From Martelella mediterranea DSM 17316 (lineage in GTDB: Bacteria; Pseudomonadota; Alphaproteobacteria; Rhizobiales; Rhizobiaceae), in contig NZ_CP020333.1 in NCBI RefSeq assembly GCF_002043005.1, forward strand, positions 62,001-126,000: a stretch of DNA of 64,000 nt, written 5' to 3'. Made by a program: the position numbers and the translations under genes. Shown here in pieces: positions 61,669-64,000 of the stretch (position 1 is the stretch's first letter; the number at the start of each line of letters is the position of its first letter). The notes beneath the pieces are model-generated. The model saw nothing but the letters and a program-made list of their open reading frames with translations, did not search any database and had not been told where the DNA came from.

Positions 61669-62624
61669 TGACCTGCCACTGAACTTTCATCCGGCAGCGA
61701 TTAGAGCCTCGGCGGTTTTTGATACGCCAAATGGCGCGGTGTGAGCAACCGCTGGAAACGCGAAGCTTTCATTTTGCGTAGCGTTGGAGCCGGTTGCGGT
61801 GATGGTTTCGGCATAGCCTGCCGGGGTCTGGTATCCGAGCGATGAGTGCGGTCGGAAATGGTTGAAATCATCTACCCATTCAGCAATGACGCTTCGGGCA
61901 TGGTCGAGGCCGAAGAGCAGGCTTTCATTGAGCAGTTCGTCGCGCATCCGACCATTGAAACTCTCGACATAGCCGTTTTGCATCGGCTTTCCAGGTGCGA
62001 TGTAGTGCCACTCGACATTGTGATCCTTGGACCAGGCGAGGATGGCATTCGAGGTGAATTCCGTGCCGTTGTCTGAGACAATCATGCCGGGCTTGCCGCG
62101 CCGCTCGATCAGCGTTGTCAATTCTCGTGCGACACGGCGACCAGAGATCGAAGTATCAGGAATTGCTGCCAGGCATTCGCGCGTCACGTCATCGACGATG
62201 TTGAGCACGCGGAAGCGTCTGCCGCAGGCGAACTGATCGTGGACGAAATCCAGCGACCAGCGGGCATTTGCCTGTGCTTCGACGAGGATCGGCGCACGCG
62301 TTCCGACAGCACGCCTCCTGGCTTTGCGCTTGCGCACGGAAAGACCTTCCTCCCGATACAGTCGGTAGATGCGATTGACGCCGGACGGCTCTCCATCACG
62401 CCGAAGCAAAATGAACAGCCGTCGGTATCCGAAACGCTGCCGCTCATTCGCGAGATCGCGCAGCTTCGTTCGCAGTTCGACCTCCGGCGGTCGGCAAGAC
62501 CGATACCGAACCGTCTTGCGGTCGGCGGAAATGATTTGGCAGGCCCGCCGTTCCGAAAGACCCATGGAGGCCTTCAGATGCGCAACGGCTTCACGCTTGG
62601 CGACGGGCCCTACCATTTTTTTGC
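61669..62624 (-). mobile_element. IS3-family element, 5' end missing
   Basis: The left boundary is where AraC homology ends (TGACCTGCCACTGAAC). It contains the orfB transposase and the A7 run that normally serves for orfA/orfB frameshifting, but orfA and the other inverted repeat are absent. The element is cut at 62624 by the IS630-family element. The sequence beyond the IS630 element does not continue orfA, so a deletion accompanied or followed the second insertion. Confidence 0.75.
61687..62616 (-). CDS. IS3-family transposase OrfB
   Basis: A 309-aa rve-type integrase from ATG 62616 ([28 protein letters not shown]). DDE catalytic residues are visible in [20 protein letters not shown] and [14 protein letters not shown]. 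Normally it is made as an OrfAB fusion by frameshift at the AAAAAAATGG run here. Without orfA it is probably not functional alone. It is similar to the IS407/IS51-type transposases common in rhizobia. Confidence 0.88.
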   Translation of the reverse strand: MVGPVAKREAVAHLKASMGLSERRACQIISADRKTVRYRSCRPPEVELRTKLRDLANERQRFGYRRLFILLRRDGEPSGVNRIYRLYREEGLSVRKRKARRRAVGTRAPILVEAQANARWSLDFVHDQFACGRRFRVLNIVDDVTRECLAAIPDTSISGRRVARELTTLIERRGKPGMIVSDNGTEFTSNAILAWSKDHNVEWHYIAPGKPMQNGYVESFNGRMRDELLNESLLFGLDHARSVIAEWVDDFNHFRPHSSLGYQTPAGYAETITATGSNATQNESFAFPAVAHTAPFGVSKTAEALIAAG

Positions 62625-62626
62625 TA

Positions 62627-63671
62627 GAGCGCCGGATAAAAAATAGGAATCGTGGGATTCCCATTTGCGGTGATTGATGATTCACTTGGCCAGGAGGTGC
62701 TTCATGGCCAAGACTTATTCTTCCGATCTTCGTTGTCGCGTTGTCGCCTATGTCTAGGCTGGACATTCGCGTCGTGCCGCTGCCCGCCACTTCGGTGTCA
62801 GTGAAAGCTTCGCAGTAAAGCTTTTGCAGCGTGTAGCCAAATATGGCTCGTATGCCTCAGGCCGTCGCGGGCGCCCGCGCGGCGGTCGACTTGCTGCCGT
62901 CGAACAGTTCCTGATCGACATGGTCGAGGCGCAGCCCGACATCACCATGCCGGAATTGGCCTCGCATCTGTTTGAAACCCATCAGATGAAAGCCGCCCCG
63001 GCCGAACTCTCCCGGTTTCTGTGTCGATGCGGCTTCTCGTATAAAAAAAACGCTGCTGGCATCGGAATGCGAACGCGCTGACATAGCCGAAGCACGGCGA
63101 ACATGGCGGCAGTCGCGTCAGCCGAAGATGCGCGAGCAACCCGGTCGTCTTGTCTTCATCGACGAAACATCCGTCACCACCAAAATGACGCGCCTGCGTG
63201 GACGAAGCCGAAAGGGCGACCGCCTCAGGGCGCATGCTCCCTTTGGCCATTGGAGGACGCAGACCTTCATCGCCGCACTGCGCTGCGACGGCTTGAGCGC
63301 GCCCTGGATCATAGACAAGGCCATGAACCGCGCCGCCTTCGATACCTATATCGAGACCCAGCTCGCGCCGACACTGTCCAGAGGCGACATTGTCATTCTC
63401 GACAATCTGGCTGTTCACAAGAGCGCAAAGGCGGCCGAGTGCCTTCGCCAGAAAGGAGCGTGGTTTCTCTTCCTGCCACCCTACAGCCCCGCTCTCAATC
63501 CGATAGAAATGGCCTTTGCAAAACTCAAGGCCCATTTGAGAACCGCAGCCGCCAGAACCTTCGAAGACCTGTGGAGGGCAATTGGCAACATATGCGATCT
63601 CTTCAGCCCGGAAGAATGCTGGAACTTCCTCAAAGAGGCTGGATATGCGTACAATTAAATATCCGATGCTC
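62627..63671 (+). mobile_element. IS630-family insertion sequence, full length
   Basis: Terminal inverted repeats GAGCGCCGGATAAAAAATAG (62627-62646) and, on the other strand, GAGCATCGGATATTTAATTG (63652-63671) share 14 of 20 bases. A TA dinucleotide flanks each end (62625-62626 and 63672-63673), as expected for the TA target duplication of the IS630/Tc1 group. The element is 1045 bp. Confidence 0.8.
62704..63658 (+). pseudogene. IS630-family transposase with internal TAG and A8 frameshift site
   Basis: From ATG 62704 ([17 protein letters not shown]) the frame hits TAG at 62755-62757, where the family normally has Glu or another residue ([17 protein letters not shown]). It then runs to 63081. 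At 63043-63050 eight A residues mark a +1 shift into the second frame ([17 protein letters not shown]), which carries the DDE core: [21 protein letters not shown] and [18 protein letters not shown]. The A-run shift is a known style of slippage expression in this family. The amber codon is an extra lesion. Confidence 0.82.
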
Positions 63672-63764
63672 TAGCTTTGGTCATCCAACTCTTCCAAGTC
63701 AATTTGATACGCGTCTATATTGCCATTGAGGGGGAAATGCACCTTTTACGCGAGGATACTAGCC

Positions 63765-64000
63765 ATGTGGCGGAACTTGCTGGCAGCATTTCTGGTGGGG
63801 CTGGTTGTTGCGGCGCCTGCCACGGCGGGTCTGTTCGTCTGGCTGGGCGGCGGGACGTATTCAGTACGCAACTGTACGCCCTCGGATCGTGCTTGTCTGA
63901 TCCTCGCAGCCAGCGATACAAAAATAGCATCCTTCAGAGAGCGTCTGGGCGACCAGCAGATCCATTACATTGCCCCGAAGCTTGCCGAAGCCTGGTATCT
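63765..64000 (+). CDS. Hypothetical secreted or membrane protein, cut by window edge
   Basis: An open frame from ATG 63765 running off the right edge (78 full codons seen). A strong hydrophobic N-terminus (MWRNLLAAFLVGLVVAAPATAG) reads as a signal peptide. It is followed by VRNCTPSDRACLIL with two Cys and FRERLGDQQIHYIAPKLAEAWY. No family was recognised. It begins 93 bp after the IS630 element. Confidence 0.55.
   Translation, partial: MWRNLLAAFLVGLVVAAPATAGLFVWLGGGTYSVRNCTPSDRACLILAASDTKIASFRERLGDQQIHYIAPKLAEAWY

Overview
The window comes from a high-GC alphaproteobacterium, most likely a member of the Hyphomicrobiales (a Rhizobium/Agrobacterium/Martelella-type genome). The signs are several UgpC/MalK-type carbohydrate ABC transporters with LacI and AraC regulators, an HWE-family histidine kinase, an Atu4866-domain protein, and many LysR, MarR, ArsR and HxlR regulators paired with oxidoreductases. 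Three sulfatases would suit a marine or plant-polymer niche, but that is inference. No rRNA, tRNA or CRISPR array was found.

Region 1 (1-10418) is a catabolic regulon. A tandem NTF2/SnoaL-fold protein is followed by a complete ABC importer (binding protein, two permeases, ATPase) and a LacI regulator. A second transcription unit then carries a bicupin, an alpha/beta hydrolase, an RraA-type aldolase and a HisD/HpsN-type dehydrogenase. Near-identical 16-bp operator-like sites lie in front of both units. The substrate cannot be named from sequence.

Region 2 (10469-22040) has a divergent AraC regulator, a second full ABC sugar importer, a Gfo/Idh/MocA dehydrogenase, a ThuA-like protein and three tightly coupled sulfatases without signal peptides. 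It reads as import of a sulfated sugar followed by cytoplasmic desulfation and sugar oxidation.

Region 3 (22052-39047) is a patchwork of small regulator/enzyme pairs: ArsR with SRPBCC, an HPP-CBS membrane protein, MarR with an NAD-epimerase killed by a stop codon, three LysR regulators, two AraC regulators, short-chain dehydrogenases, an exported MBL-fold hydrolase next to an exported intradiol-dioxygenase-like protein, an MFS transporter and a methyltransferase. Decayed fragments are scattered through it.

Region 4 (39157-47082) looks like the carcass of a TniA/TniB-type (Mu-like) transposon. Related end-repeat clusters lie at both edges, a tniB 3' fragment at the left and a tniA 5' fragment at the right. 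Between them are damaged or partial genes (TolC-like, cydA remnant, frameshifted HxlR, doubly frameshifted HWE kinase) plus an intact LuxR/hydrolase fusion and a zinc-type alcohol dehydrogenase. A large autotransporter adhesin (47225-50599) follows.

Region 5 (50618-61379) is an amino-sugar regulon. A LacI regulator is divergent from a nagB-like/SIS/nagA-like/ceramidase-fold operon, followed by a third ABC importer with an AGE-family epimerase. One palindromic operator sequence occurs in front of both operons. It ends at a truncated near-copy of the AraC gene of region 2, cut by an IS3-family element. That element abuts a full-length IS630-family element with an internal stop and an A8 slippage site. 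A partial gene runs off the right edge.
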